Below the pieces are notes generated by a model that was given only the letters and a program-made list of their open reading frames with translations, was not told where the DNA came from and did not search any database. Positions 1 to 15,000 of a stretch of 64,000 nt of DNA are shown here, in pieces (position 1 is the stretch's first letter; every line of letters begins with the position of its first letter). Source of the DNA: an uncultured Draconibacterium sp. (GTDB lineage: Bacteria > Bacteroidota > Bacteroidia > Bacteroidales > Prolixibacteraceae); assembly GCF_963675585.1 (NCBI RefSeq), contig NZ_OY776413.1, positions 543,501-607,500 on the forward strand. Reading direction: 5' to 3'. Both the position numbers and the translations under genes were made by a program.

Positions 1-3000
1 AGGTTGACAACGGTTCTTCGGATGTGTGTAGCGATGTTACCTTAAGTCTCGACAAATATGACTTTACCTGTTCCGATGTGGGTGAAAAATCGGTACTATT
101 AACCGTTACCGACGAAAGTGAAAACGCCCAAACCTGTACTTCAACCGTTACTGTTGAAGACGTAACCAATCCGGTTGCAACGTGCCAGGACATTACTGTT
201 CAGCTTGATGGAACAGGAAATACAAGTATAACTGCCGGGCAAATCGATAATGGCTCGAGTGACGCCTGCGGAATTAAATCATTAAGTGTTTCACCAAACA
301 CATTCACATGTAACGAAAGTGGCGAGAACACCGTTACCTTAACCGTTACCGACAACAACGACAATACAGCCACTTGTACCGCTACCGTAACAGTCGTTGA
401 CAATATTGATCCGCTTGCAGCTTGTACTCCAATAACAATTCAATTAGATGCTGCCGGAACTTATACACTTTCCGAAACCGATATCAACACGCTTTCAGCG
501 GGTTCTTCTGATAATTGTGCAATAACTGTACGCTCGGTAACGCCGAACAGTTTCGACTGCGACGACATTGGAAGTCCTGTTGCCGTAACTCTTACTGTTA
601 GCGATGCTACCGGAAATTCGGATAATTGTGCAACTACAATAACTGTTGAAGACAATATCGACCCAACAGTTGTATGCCAATCGCAAACCATTAATTTGGA
701 GGCTTCAGGAAATATTAGCCTGGCTGCAACAAGTATCGACAACGGATCAAGCGATGCCTGTGGTATTGCCAGCTACCAGATTTCGAAAGACAACACTTCG
801 TACGCTGAAAATTTAAGCTACGATTGCAGCGAAATTGGTTCGCATACCATTTATTTAAAAGTTACCGATAACAATGGCAACAGTGCTGTTTGTTCGTCGG
901 CAACCGTAACGGTTCAGGACAATGCAAAACCAGTATTTACTTTCTGTCCGGTCGATCAGACTCCTGCAGTCGGAACCGACGTTGGCGAATGTACTTACCA
1001 ACACCTGGACGACATCTGGAATGCAACAGCTGACGATAACTGCACAGTTTCATCGCTTACCTATGCGTTAAGTGGTGCAACTACAAAAGCCGACAATCCT
1101 GCAAATACAAGCTTAAACGGTCAGGTATTTGAAAAAGGAACAACAACGGTAACATGGACTGCAAACGACGGATATCAAACCGAAATATGCACTTTCGATG
1201 TAGTTATAACCGACGATGAAGATCCGGTTGCAGTTTGTAAAACAAACACAGTTTATCTTGAACGGTCAGGTACAGTTTCGGTAACTCCTGATACAATCAA
1301 CAATGGTTCATCAGACAATTGCCCGGCTTCGGTACTCACCATTTCAGAAACGGAAAACGGAAGCTACCAATCAGCACTGGAATACAGCTGTGCCGATATT
1401 GGCGTACAAACTATCTGGCTGAAAATAACCGACGAAGAAGGAAATGTGAATACATGTTCGACTACCATTACCATTACCGACGATCAGATTCCGAATGTTG
1501 ATGCAGAAGACATTGCAGATTTAAGCAAAGAAACAAACAACGCTTGCACCTACGTTCATGGCGACACCAACTGGGATCCAACTGACAATTGCGACGCCAG
1601 TCCGATAATACATTACGCACTTTCGGGTGCAACTGTAGTTGCCGATGATCTTGCCAACACATCATTAAACGGTGTAGCATTTAATACCGGAACCACAACT
1701 GTTACCTGGACGGTTGAAGATCACGCAGTTCCTGCAAATACAGGTACTGTTACTTTCGACGTTGTTGTAAGCGATGACGATGCACCAAGTATAACCTGCC
1801 AAAGCAACTTAACAAAAAGTATTACGGTTCAGGGACAGGCAAGTTTGGTTGTGAATGAAGCGGACGGTTTGACTGCCCCAACTCATTCCGATAATTGTTC
1901 TGTAACTTCGCTGGCATGGGAAATTACGGGTGCAGGTGTTGTTGATGATCCAACAACCGGATCGGTATCAAATCCAACCAGCGGCGTTTCAAATCCGCTC
2001 GACGGATATGAATTTAAAGTAGGTACATCAACCATAACTTACACGGTTAGCGACGAAGCCGGTAACACCGACGATTGTTCGTTTACCATTATTATCAACT
2101 CAAATCCAAGTGACTTTACCATCTCGGAATCGGAAATTACCACTTACGAAAATCAGACACTTTCTCCGGCTACTTTCACAGTTGTTCTCCCCTACCAGCC
2201 ATCCGGAAATGTATGTATCGATGTGGCAAGTTCGAACATTGCCGAGGGAAAAGTAAACACTGCAAATAACAGAAGCGGCGCTGCCGAAACAAAACAAATT
2301 TGTTTCACACCTTCCGATTACGATCAGCCACAAACCATTTATGTGTTTGGCGTGAACGATGATGTTGACGATGACGATCAATTGTACAACGTAAGCTTTA
2401 CTATTGATACCGACAATACCGATATTGGTTCGGGTTATTACAACGGAGCACCGGCCAATGTAACTGCTACAAATACCGACGACGATGTAGCCGGAATTAC
2501 CGTTTCGGCTTGTAGTAACACAAGCGAAGCAGGAGGATCAGGCACATTTACAGTAGTGTTAAACACTGAACCAACCGAGGACGTAAGCTTCGCTTTGGAA
2601 ATTGATGCTGCCGACCTGACCGAAGGCCAGATTACAAGTGCGGGTACAATTACATTTAATGCTTCAAACTGGGATCAGCCACAAACCGTTACTTTGCAAG
2701 GTTTGGATGACGACATTGACGACGGAAACCAGGCTTACGACATAAACATATTAAATGCCAGTTCTTCAGACTCAAAATACGATGGTTTATTTGGCACAAC
2801 AGTCTCGGCTACCAACATTGATAACGATGCTGCCGGGTACACCGTTTCTGCCATTTCCAATCAAATTGATGAAGACGGAACCACTGCTACATTTACGGTA
2901 AAATTAAATAGCAAACCGGCCACCGACACCGAAAATTACGTGGTTTATGTTGACATAGCAAGCAACGACGAAGGTGAAGGTACGGTTTCAACATCGCAAA

Positions 3001-6000
3001 TAAATTTCGACCACACCAACTGGAATACAAATCAAACCATAACAGTAACCGGTATTAATGATGATGTTGTTGATGGATACATCGATTTCTCAATCTTATT
3101 AACAACAAATACAACATCTACTACCGATAACGCGTACGATGCACTCGATCCGAATGATGTTTCGGCTAGAAACAACGACAACGATGCAGCAACAATCACC
3201 ATCAATAATCCTTCCATATCGGAAGGAAATTCGGGTACTACAACATTAACATTTACAGTTACTCAATCCGACATTCAGGTAATTGATGGTTATTCGGTGG
3301 GTTACTTTACCAATCCGGTAAGTGCGATTGCGGGTTCAGACTTTGTTGGAGCAGGTAGTTACATTTACTTCGATGGAGATGCTAACGAAACACAAACCAT
3401 TGACATTACAATTAATGGCGACGAAACGCTGGAGAAAAACGAAGTGTTTACCATCTTCCTTTTCGAACCAACTACTACTTTAAATAAAGATGTGAGTACC
3501 ACTTCGAACACCGGTACCGGAACCATTTTAAATGACGACGCTGCAACATTTACCATCAGCGATCCGGCTTTATTCACCGAATTGAATTCGGGTACAAGCG
3601 AAATGGTATTTACCGTTACATTAAGCGACAGTGTTGAAGTGGGCGCAGGTAATTTTATTACTGTTGATTATGCAACTTCAGATGGTACGGCTACTGATGC
3701 CGACAACGATTACGAAGCCGAAACCGGAACGATCTCGTTTGTGGGACAGCCCGGCGAAGAACAAACTTTCAGCATTACCATTAACGGCGATCAGAAAGTA
3801 GAATTGGATGAAACGTTTACTGCAACAATTAGCAACATTCAGTGCAGCAGTCTTCCTCCGGCTATTTTAAGCCAAATTACTTTTGCCGACGACGAAGCCA
3901 CCGGAACAATTGATAACGACGACTCAGCAGAACTTTCAATTTCGGGTGTAACAGTAAACGAATCAGCCGGGACAGCCGATTTCACCATCCAAATGTCAAC
4001 CGATGTTCAGGATGCATTTACCATTGATTTTACCACTTCGAACAACACTGCCGAAAGTGGAACCGACTATACAACCGTAACAAAAACGGGTGGTACTGCA
4101 ATTAGCTTTGGCAACGGAACCACAACACAAACCGTAACTATTCCAATTTTAGACGGCAGCATTACCGAACAAACCGAATCGTTCTACGGAACAATCAGTA
4201 ATATAATTGACGGAAGCAACCAGGACATAAGCTTTAACACTACGCAAGCTTCGATTATCATTACCGATAACGACGCAGCAACCATTGCTTTTGACAGCGA
4301 CATTACTGTGAACGAAGCCGATGGAACCGCAACATTTACGGTTAATTTAAGCGGAAGCATTCAGGATGAAATTTCATTTACATACAAAACAAGCGATGCG
4401 GGCGGAGCAAACTCAACCACGGTTGTTCAGGATTACGTTGCACTAAATTCAACCATGACATTTGTTGCCGGATCATCCAACACCTCGCATTCGTTTGATG
4501 TAACCATAAACAACGGAGTAATTGCCGAACCAACTGAAACGTATTTTATCGATTTATCGGCTTTGGTAAAAGTTGGCGATGCCAATATTACCTTCTTCGA
4601 CGGTCACGCTGTTGGAACAATCACCGACAACGACGAAGTAAAAATAACGCTTCATGCCTTTGCCGATGTTACCGAAACGGATGCAGCTCAAACTGCAAAC
4701 TTCTATGTAAGTCAGGACATTGCTTCTCAATATCCGATTACACTGCTCTTCTCTTCGCAGGCACAAACCATTGTTTCGGCGGTATCAACAGGCGACTTTA
4801 GCGCTCAAACCGATGTAACAGTAACGCTTCCTGCCGGATCAACTTCAAATGTGAATGTGGCGGCAACAACCATTGCAGGCGACAACATTTCGGAACAAAG
4901 CGAAACATTTGAAGGAATACTTGTTTTCGCTGATAAAAAGGCCCAGCTGGCTTCATTTACATCAGGTGGAGACACTGCCGTTGCAACCATTCTCGACGAC
5001 GACATCATTCAGTTGACACTCGAAGACAAAACAGTTACAGAAACCGACGGAACACAATCGATCAACTACATTCTTTCTTCCGACATTGCAGCCGAAGAAG
5101 ACTTTGTACTGAGCTTTGGAACTTCAGACAATACCGCGGTTGACGGCAACGATTTTACCGACCAGGACAATACAACAATTACATTCCTGCACGGAACAAC
5201 TTCGTTAAATATTCCGGTGGATGTACTGGGCGACGATGTAACCGAACCTACCGAAACATTTACAGGAACTGTTACCATGACCAATGCAAATGGTCAGCAA
5301 TATAATTTTGTACAATCAACGGCTACTTACACCATCGAAGACGATGATCCGGCTGTAATCTCGTTAAGCGAATTTACGTACAACGAATCGCAGGTTGGAA
5401 CCGATCTGGCACAATTTACAATTACACTGAGCAAAAATGTTCAGAATGAATTTACAGTTGATTTTACCACTTCAGACATTGCCGGTGAAGCCCTTGACGG
5501 AGCCGATTACACCGCTGTAGCGTTAACAGATGCAACAGCACTAAAATTTGGCGCTTCGAACGATTTGGTACAATACGTTACCGTAGCAATTAACAACGAC
5601 AGCTGGGTTGAGCCTACCGAAACGTTGCTGGGAACATTAAGTAACCTTCAATCGCTTTTGCAAGCTGTAACTTTTAGCAACAGCGAAAGTACTTTGGCTG
5701 TTACAAGCACAATTAACGACAACGATGCAGCCACAGTGGCAATCGACAGTGTTGCCCTTGACGAAGACGAAGGACCTGCCGTATTTACGGTTACACTTAC
5801 CGGAGACATTCAGGATGAACTAACAGTTGATTTTGCAACAACAGATGGAACTGCCGTTCAAGTGAACGACTACATTTACCAGAATGGTACTGTAACTTTC
5901 CCTGCAACTTCGCTTTCAGGAACCACACAAACTATTTCGGTTGTTCTTGTTAACGATGCCATTTCGGAACCACTAACCGAAACTTTCAGGGTTGAACTGG

Positions 6001-9000
6001 ACAACATCGTTTCAACCGGTTCGGCCAGCATGAACGACGATACAGGTTTGTGTACCATTACCGATGAAGATCCGGTGACCCAGATTAACCTGACCGGCTT
6101 TACAGAGTCGGAACTGGATGCTGATCAGAATTACAATTTCCTTGCAAAAATGGATAAAGTGGCGCAAGAGCCAATTACCATTAGTTTTACAACAACCCAG
6201 GGAACGGCAGAACACGGTACTGACTTTACTGCACAGTCTTCTGTAATTTATACCATTCTTCCAGGAACCGACAGTGTTAATATTCCAGTTACTGTTATTG
6301 CCGACAACACCTGCGAACCTCAGGAAAGTTTTACAGGAACAATTACACTGGTTGAAGCAAACGGACAGATTGTTAGCATCGGTACCGATGTTGCAACCGG
6401 AACCATTAATGATGATGATCCTGCAATTATTTCAATCAGCGGATTTGATGTAAATGAAAATGCCGGAACAGCTGATTTTACAGTTGAAATTAGTACCGAT
6501 GTTCAGGAAGATGTTACCGTAATTTTTGAAACTGCAGATAACAGTGCAGTAAACGGAGCAGGTTTGGATTATACCGAAGTATTGCCAACCACGCTTACCT
6601 TTGGTCCATCTAACGACTTGTCACAAACTGTTTCAGTAACAATAAACGACGATACATATCTTGAACCAACCGAACAACTCACCGGCCACATCAGAAACTT
6701 AAGTGCAGCCAGCCAGTCGGTAACATTAGACGGAGGCGGCGCAACTGCCGAAGCCAACGGAATTATTCAGGACAACGACGCGGCAGAACTTACTGTTTCT
6801 GACCAAACAATTACCGAAGGTGGCACAGCCCAGTTTACGGTCGAGTTAAGCGCCAACGTTCAGGGTAGTTTTACTATTGATTATACAACAAATGATGTTT
6901 CGGCTCTATCGGCTTCCGACTACACTGCCCAAACAAATACACTGACCTTTAACGGCAATGCCGGCGAATCGTACACCATCAATGTGCCAACTACCGACAA
7001 CAGCATTTCAGAACCGGAAGAAACGTTCGAACTGAATTTCTCTGACATTTCGAATGCCTTGGTAACATACGATGCACAAGCCATTGGTACCATTGAAGAT
7101 AACGACGCAGCAGTGGTTAGCTTAAGCGGATTCTCTGTTACCGAAACAGATGTAAACCAGCTTAAAAACTTTACGGTTAACATGACCAAAGAAGCACAGG
7201 AAGATGTGGTTCTTAGTTTTACAATCACTCCGAATTCGGCAGTGGCAACTGGTGATTACATAATTTTTGCAACTTCGGTAACTATTCCACACGGATCGAC
7301 TTCGGTAACGGTGCCGATTACAATTGTTGGCGATTTAGTTGCCGAACCAACCGAAGATTTTGCCGCAACCCTGGCAATAACCAACAACGGTGCTCAGGAT
7401 ATTTCGGAAGGAACAGTTGAGCAAACCATTACCATTACCGATAACGATGCGGCCACCCTGGCAATTAACAGCCCGGCTGCTCAAATTGAAGGCAATGAAA
7501 TTGATTTTACCGTTACCTTAACAGGTACTGTTCAAAACGATTTCACCATTCAATACGAAACTGAAAACAATACGGCTGATGCACCTGGCGATTACACCGC
7601 CAAATCAGTTGTAACGCTGACTTTCGGTGGTGAAAACGAAAATGTTCAAACAGCCACAATTCAAACCAGCCTTGATACTGAAATTGAACCGGCCGAAACA
7701 TTCTTTGTAAATCTTCTGAACTTAACTACCAACGGTCAGAATGTATCAACTACCAATATTCAGGGTACAGGTACAATTACCGACGACGACCAGGCAAGTA
7801 TTGCAATCAACAATGTAACTGTTGATGAAGCTACAAGTACAATTAATTTCACAGTTACTTTAACAGGTGATGTTAAAAATGAAATTTACATTGACTATGC
7901 AACAGCAAACGGAGCTGCAATAGCAGGTTCCGACTACACAACAAAAAGTGGTCGCCTGTATTTTGGAGCTGCAAATGCAAATTCGCAAAACATAAGCGTA
8001 AGTATTCTGAACAACACCGTGGTTGAACCGGACGAAATTTTTGTGATCAACTTAAGTGGTCTTACCACAAACGGACAAGATGTAATTGTTGCCGATGCAC
8101 AGGGAGAATGTACGATTACTGATGACGATTCAGCCGAATTAACCATCAGCGACCGCACTGTAAACGAAGATGCAGGCACTGCAGTGCTTACTGTAACGCT
8201 TACCAATAATGTACAAAACGCGTTTACGGTTCAGTACAGTACGGCAGACAACACTGCCGAACAACCCGATGATTATACTGCAAAAACAGCGCAAACATTA
8301 TCATTCGGTGCAGCAAATGCCAATTCGCAAACCATTTCAATAACAATCGAAGATGATGATCTGGTTGAAGAAACTGAAAACTTATATACCAGTTTGTCTG
8401 GGTTATCAACTAACGGACAAGCAGTAACGATAAGCGACACAACCGGTGTAATTACAATTACCGACAACGACAATGCATTGGTACGAATTGCTGCCAACGA
8501 CGGCGATGTGGACGAAACCGGAACAAACAACGGTCAGTACCGCGTAAGTTTAAGCCAGTTAAGTTCTACCGCAACAACAATTAGTTATTCGGTTAGTGGA
8601 ACAGCCGGCAGTGACTCAGATTTTACTGCGCTTAGCGGAACAATTACCATTCCGGCCAACACGGCAAGTGCAACAATTGATCTGACCATACTTACCGATG
8701 CCATTGTTGAAGAGAACGAAACCGTAATTGTTACACTGACCGCAATTACAGCGGGCGATGCAGATATTTCGATAGACAATTCGAATAATTCAGCAACGAT
8801 TATGATTCCTGACAACGATGCGGCTGAAGTAACAATTAATAGTCCGCTTGCCGTTGCTGAAGGAAGTGACATTGAATTTACCGTAACCTTAAACAATGCG
8901 GTTGAAGGTGGATTTACAGTTAGCTATTCTACCAACGATGGAACAGCAACCCTTGCAGATTCAGACTACACCGACAATGATAATGAGTTAACTTTTACAG

Positions 9001-12000
9001 GAACAATCGGTGAGACAAAAACAATTACCGTTGCAACAAACGACGATGCAATTATTGAAGCAAGCGAAACAATTACAGTTGATTTAGAAGTTATCTCTGA
9101 AACAACAGCCGATGTTATTGTTTCCGTGGCTGCAGGTTCGGGAACAGGTACGATTACCGACAACGACGAAGCGCTTCTTTCAATTGCCAATGCAAGCGAT
9201 GTTGAAGAAGGTGAAGATCTGATTTTCGTTGTAACTGTTGACAAGGCAGTTCAGGGTGGTTTTAAAGTAAGTTATACTACAAACGATGGAACAGCCAAAC
9301 TTGCCGATTCGGATTACATTGATAACGACGGCGAATTAACATTTACTGGCACAGCCGGCGAAACTGATACAATTGTGCTTACTACCAGCGAAGATGTAAT
9401 TGTGGAAGGTAGCGAAGGAATTTCAGTTAGCCTGGGATCAATTCGTGAAAACGGCGGAACGGTTTCTCTTTCGGCCAGCAGTACCGGAACAGGGTTAATA
9501 ACCGACAACGATGCAGCTATTGTTTCAATTAACAATCCGGCAGCCATTACCGAAGGAACAGCTATTCAGTTTGACGTAACAGTTGACAAAGCCGTTCAGG
9601 GAGGATTTACAATTGCCTATGCAAGTAATGATGGTACTGCCGTTTCAGTTGTTCCTGTTGATTTTGGAGCAGTAAACAGCTCGCTTTCATTCACCGGATC
9701 AGCAAACGAAACCCACCCTATCACCATCACAACCACTGATGATGCCTTGTTGGAATACACTGAAAACTTCACGATTGTTCTGGGAGCCATTAGTGTAACT
9801 TCTGCCGATGTAAGTGTTTCTTCAGGCAATGGAACCGGAACCGGAACAATTAATGATAACGACAATGCTTCACTTGCCATTGCCGATGTAAGTATTACTG
9901 AAGGCGGCGATGCTGAATTCATTTTAATAGTAACGGGTGCCGTCCAGGATGGATTTACAATCGATTATCAAACGGCTGACGGAACAGCAAAAGATACCGA
10001 CGGCGATTACAACAACGACAACGGTACTTTAACTTTTGTGGGTACCAACGGTGAAAAAGATACGATTACAATTTCTACTCTGGATGACAGCTATCTGGAA
10101 CTAAGCGAAACTTTCGTTCTGAACCTGAGCAACATCAGCAATACAAATATCACGTATGACAATCAGGCAAGCGCTGAAATTGCTGATAACGATGCAGCAG
10201 AACTTACGGTTTCTGATCAAACGGTAACCGAAGGCGGCACAGCTACATTTACAGTTGTATTAAGTGCAAATGTTCAGGGAAGCTTTACCATTAATTATGC
10301 AACTGCTGATTCTTCTGCTTTGAATGTTTCGGATTATACTGCAAATTCAGGTACATTAACATTCAACGGAAACGCAAACGAATCGTATTCGATTAATGTT
10401 CCAACTACCAACAACAACATTACTGAACCGGATGAAGCATTTAAACTGCTCTTCTCATCCATTTCAAATGTTTTGGTTGGTTTCAATTCAAAAGCCGTTG
10501 GCACAATTGAAGACAACGATGCAGCTACAGTAAGTTTAACAGGTTTCACAGTTACTGAAACCGAAGCCAACCAGGTGAAAAACTTTACGGTTAGCATGAC
10601 TAAAGTGGCGCAGGAAGATGTGGAAATTGGTTTATTAATTACGCCGAACACCGCAGTAATTACAAGCGACTATTTGGTAACAAATACCAGCGCAACCATT
10701 TTGGCCGGTCAAAATTCAGTAACAATACCAATTACCATAGTTGGCGATGAAATTGTTGAAGGTGCTGAAGATTTTACAGCAACAATATCAGTTACCGAAG
10801 ACAATAGTCAGGATGTAACAACCAATGTTGCAGAGCAAACAATAACAATTACCGACAACGATGCGGCTCTGCTTTCGATTAACTCTCCTGCTTCGGTTGA
10901 AGAAGGAAGCACAATTACATTCACAGTTACGCTTGATAAAGCAGTTCAGAGTGGTGTTTCTGTTACTTACTCGTTAAGCGACGGCACTGCGGTTCAACCG
11001 GGTGATTACACCGATGCTTCGGGTACGCTTACCTTCGACGGTACTGCCGGTGAAACCGAAACGTTTACCGTAACTACCATCAACGATGACATACTTGAAC
11101 TGACCGAAACATTAACTGCTACACTGGGAACAATTTCCGGTAATGCAGGTAGTGTAAGTCTGGGTACTGCATCGGGTACAGGTACTATTACCGATAACGA
11201 CGAAGCAAGTATTTCAATTGCCGATGTTACTGTTGACGAAGACGATGGAACAGCTACATTAACCGTTACTTTGACAGGTGATGTGGAAGAAACCTTCAGT
11301 GTAAATTATGCAACGTCAAACGTTTCGGCCATTGCTGGTACTGATTATTCAGCTGCAAGCGGAACGCTTACTTTCCCTGAAAATTCAAACGACGGGGCGA
11401 CGCAAACATTTACTGTTGCAATTACAAACGACGAGGTGATTGAGCAAAGCGAAGAATTAATGCTTACGCTAAGCAACATCACCGGTGGTCTGGTGACTAT
11501 TGCCGATACTTTTGCTACTGTTACAATTACTGATAATGATACCGCGACAATTTCGATTGCAGGTACTACAGTGAATGAAGCAGCGGGTACGGCTACTTTC
11601 ACCCTTACTTTAACCGGTACGGTGGAAGAAAACTTCACCGTTCAGTACCAGACTGCAGATAACTCGGCGGTTGCTCCGAACGATTATACAACTGTTGCTC
11701 CTACCTCGTTAACCTTTGGTGGTGCAAACAATAACAGCCAGGATGTTACCGTAACAATTATCAACGATGAGGTGATTGAAGGTACCGAAAGCTATTATGT
11801 AAGTCTGCTCAACCTTTCTGCAAATGGTCAGAATGTATTGATTGAAGATACTACAGCTCTTGGTTCGATTACCGACAACGATGCGGCTCTGCTTTCGATT
11901 AATTCTCCTGCTTCGGTTGAAGAAGGTAATTCGATTACTTTCACCGTAACTCTTGATAAAGCGGTTCAGAGTGGTGTTTCTGTTACTTACTCCTTAAGCG

Positions 12001-15000
12001 ACGGCACTGCGGTTCAACCGGGTGATTACACCGATGCTTCGGGTACGCTTACCTTCGACGGTACTGCAGGTGAAACCGAAACATTTACCATAACTACCAT
12101 AAACGATGACATACTTGAACTTACCGAAACATTAACTGCTACACTGGGAACAATTTCCGGTAATGCAGGTAGTGTAAGCCTTGGAACTGCATCGGGTACA
12201 GGTACGATTACCGATAACGACGATGCAAGTATTTCAATTGCCGATGTTACTGTGGATGAAGACGACGGAACAGCTACATTAACCGTTACTTTGGCGGGTG
12301 ATGTGGAAGAAACCTTCAGCGTAAATTATGCAACGTCAAACGTTTCTGCCATTGCAGGTACCGATTATTCAGCTACCAGCGGAACACTTACTTTCCCTGT
12401 AAACTCGAACGACGGGGCGACGCAAACATTTACTGTTGCCATTACAAACGACGAGGTGATCGAGCAAAGCGAAGAATTAATGCTTACGCTAAGCAACATC
12501 ACAGGTGGTCTGGTGACTATTGCCGATACTTTTGCTACTGTTACAATTACTGATAACGATACCGCGACAATCTCGATTGCAGGTACTACAGTAAATGAAG
12601 CAGCGGGTACGGCTACTTTCACGCTTACTTTAATCGGTACAGTGGAAGAAGAATTTACAGTTCAGTACCAGACTGCAGATAACTCGGCTGTTGCTCCGAA
12701 CGATTACACAACTGTTGCGCCAACTTCGTTAAGCTTTGGTGGTGCAAACAACAACAGCCAGGATGTTACCGTAACAATTATCAACGACGAGGTGATTGAA
12801 GGTACCGAAAGCTATTACATAAGTCTGCTCAACCTTTCTGCAAATGGTCAGAATGTATTGATTGAAGATACCACAGCTCTTGGTTCAATTACCGACAACG
12901 ACGCGGCTCTGCTTTCGATTAATTCTCCTGCTTCGGTTGAAGAAGGTAACTCCATTACTTTCACCGTTACGCTTGATAAAGCAGTTCAGAGTGGTGTTTC
13001 TGTGACTTACTCATTAAGCGACGGCACTGCGGTTCAACCGGGTGATTACACCGATGCTTCGGGTACGCTTACCTTCGACGGTACTGCAGGTGAAACAGAA
13101 ACATTTACCGTAACTACCATAAACGATGACATACTTGAACTTACCGAAACATTGACTGCTACACTGGGTACAATTTCCGGTAATGCAGGTAGTGTAAGTC
13201 TGGGTACTGCATCGGGTACAGGTACGATTACCGATAACGACGAAGCAAGTATTTCAATTGCCGATGTTACTGTGGATGAAGACGATGGTACAGCTACATT
13301 AACCGTTACTTTGACAGGTGATGTGGAAGAAACCTTCAGTGTAAATTATGCAACGTCAAACGTTTCGGCCATTGCAGGTGCTGATTATTCAGCTGCAAGC
13401 GGAACACTTACTTTCCCTGTAAACTCGAACGACGGGGCGACGCAAACATTTACTGTTGCCATTACAAACGACGAGGTGATCGAGCAAAGCGAAGAATTAA
13501 TGCTTACGCTAAGCAACATCACAGGTGGTCTGGTGACTATTGCCGATACTTTTGCTACTGTTACAATTACTGATAACGATACCGCGACAATCTCGATTGC
13601 AGGTACTACAGTAAATGAAGCAGCAGGTACGGCTACTTTCACCCTTACTTTAACAGGTACAGTGGAAGAAAACTTCACGGTTCAATACCAGACTGCAGAT
13701 AACTCGGCGGTTGCTCCGAACGATTACACAACTGTTGCGCCAACTTCGTTAACCTTTGGTGGTGCAAACAACAACAGCCAGGATGTTACCGTAACAATTA
13801 TCAACGACGAGGTGATTGAAGGTACCGAAAGCTATTACATAAGTCTGCTCAACCTTTCTGCAAATGGTCAGAATGTATTGATTGAAGATACCACAGCTCT
13901 TGGTTCAATTACCGACAACGATGCGGCTCTGCTTTCGATTAATTCTCCTGCTTCGGTGGAAGAAGGTAATTCGATTACTTTCACCGTAACTCTTGATAAA
14001 GCGGTTCAGAGTGGTGTTTCTGTTACTTACTCGTTAAGCGACGGCACTGCGGTTCAACCGGGTGATTACACCGATGCTTCGGGTACGCTTACCTTCGATG
14101 GTACTACAGGTGAAACCGAAACATTTACCGTAACTACCATAAACGATGACATACTTGAACTTACCGAAACATTAACTGCTACACTGGGTACAATTTCCGG
14201 TAATGCGGGTAGTGTAAGTCTGGGTACTGCATCGGGTACAGGTACGATTACCGATAACGACGAAGCAAGTATTTCAATTGCCGATGTTACTGTTGATGAA
14301 GACGACGGTACAGCTACATTAACCGTTACTTTGGCGGGTGATGTGGAAGAAACCTTCAGTGTAAATTATGCAACGTCAAACGTTTCGGCCATTGCAGGTG
14401 CTGATTACTCAGCTGCAAGCGGAACGCTTACTTTCCCTGTAAATTCAAACGACGGGGCGACGCAAACATTTACTGTTGCCATTACAAACGACGAGGTGAT
14501 TGAGCAAAGCGAAGAATTATTGCTCACGCTAAGCAACATCACCGGTGGCCTGGTGACTATTGCAGATACTTTTGCTACTGTTACAATTAATGATAATGAT
14601 ACCGCGACAATTTCAATCAATTCACCATTAAGTGTTACAGAAGGAAACAATGTAACCTTTACGGTTACTGTTGACAAAGCAGTACAAGGTGGATTTACCG
14701 TAAATTATGGAACAGTAAACGGAACGGCAACAACGGCAGGATCTGATTATACGGCTAACAGTAATTCAATTGACTTCTCTGGCACTGCCGGCGAAACAAA
14801 AACGATTACCGTTCTTACCAATAATGATGAAATTGTGGAGAGTACCGAGAACTTTAGTGTTTCTCTGAATTCGGTGTCCAATCATGTTGGCGAGGTTACT
14901 ATTTCTGAGTCAAATGGACAAGGAACTGCTACCCTACTCGACAATGACAATGCTACCATCACCATCGCAAATGTTAGTGGTGCCGAAAATGGAGGCGACA

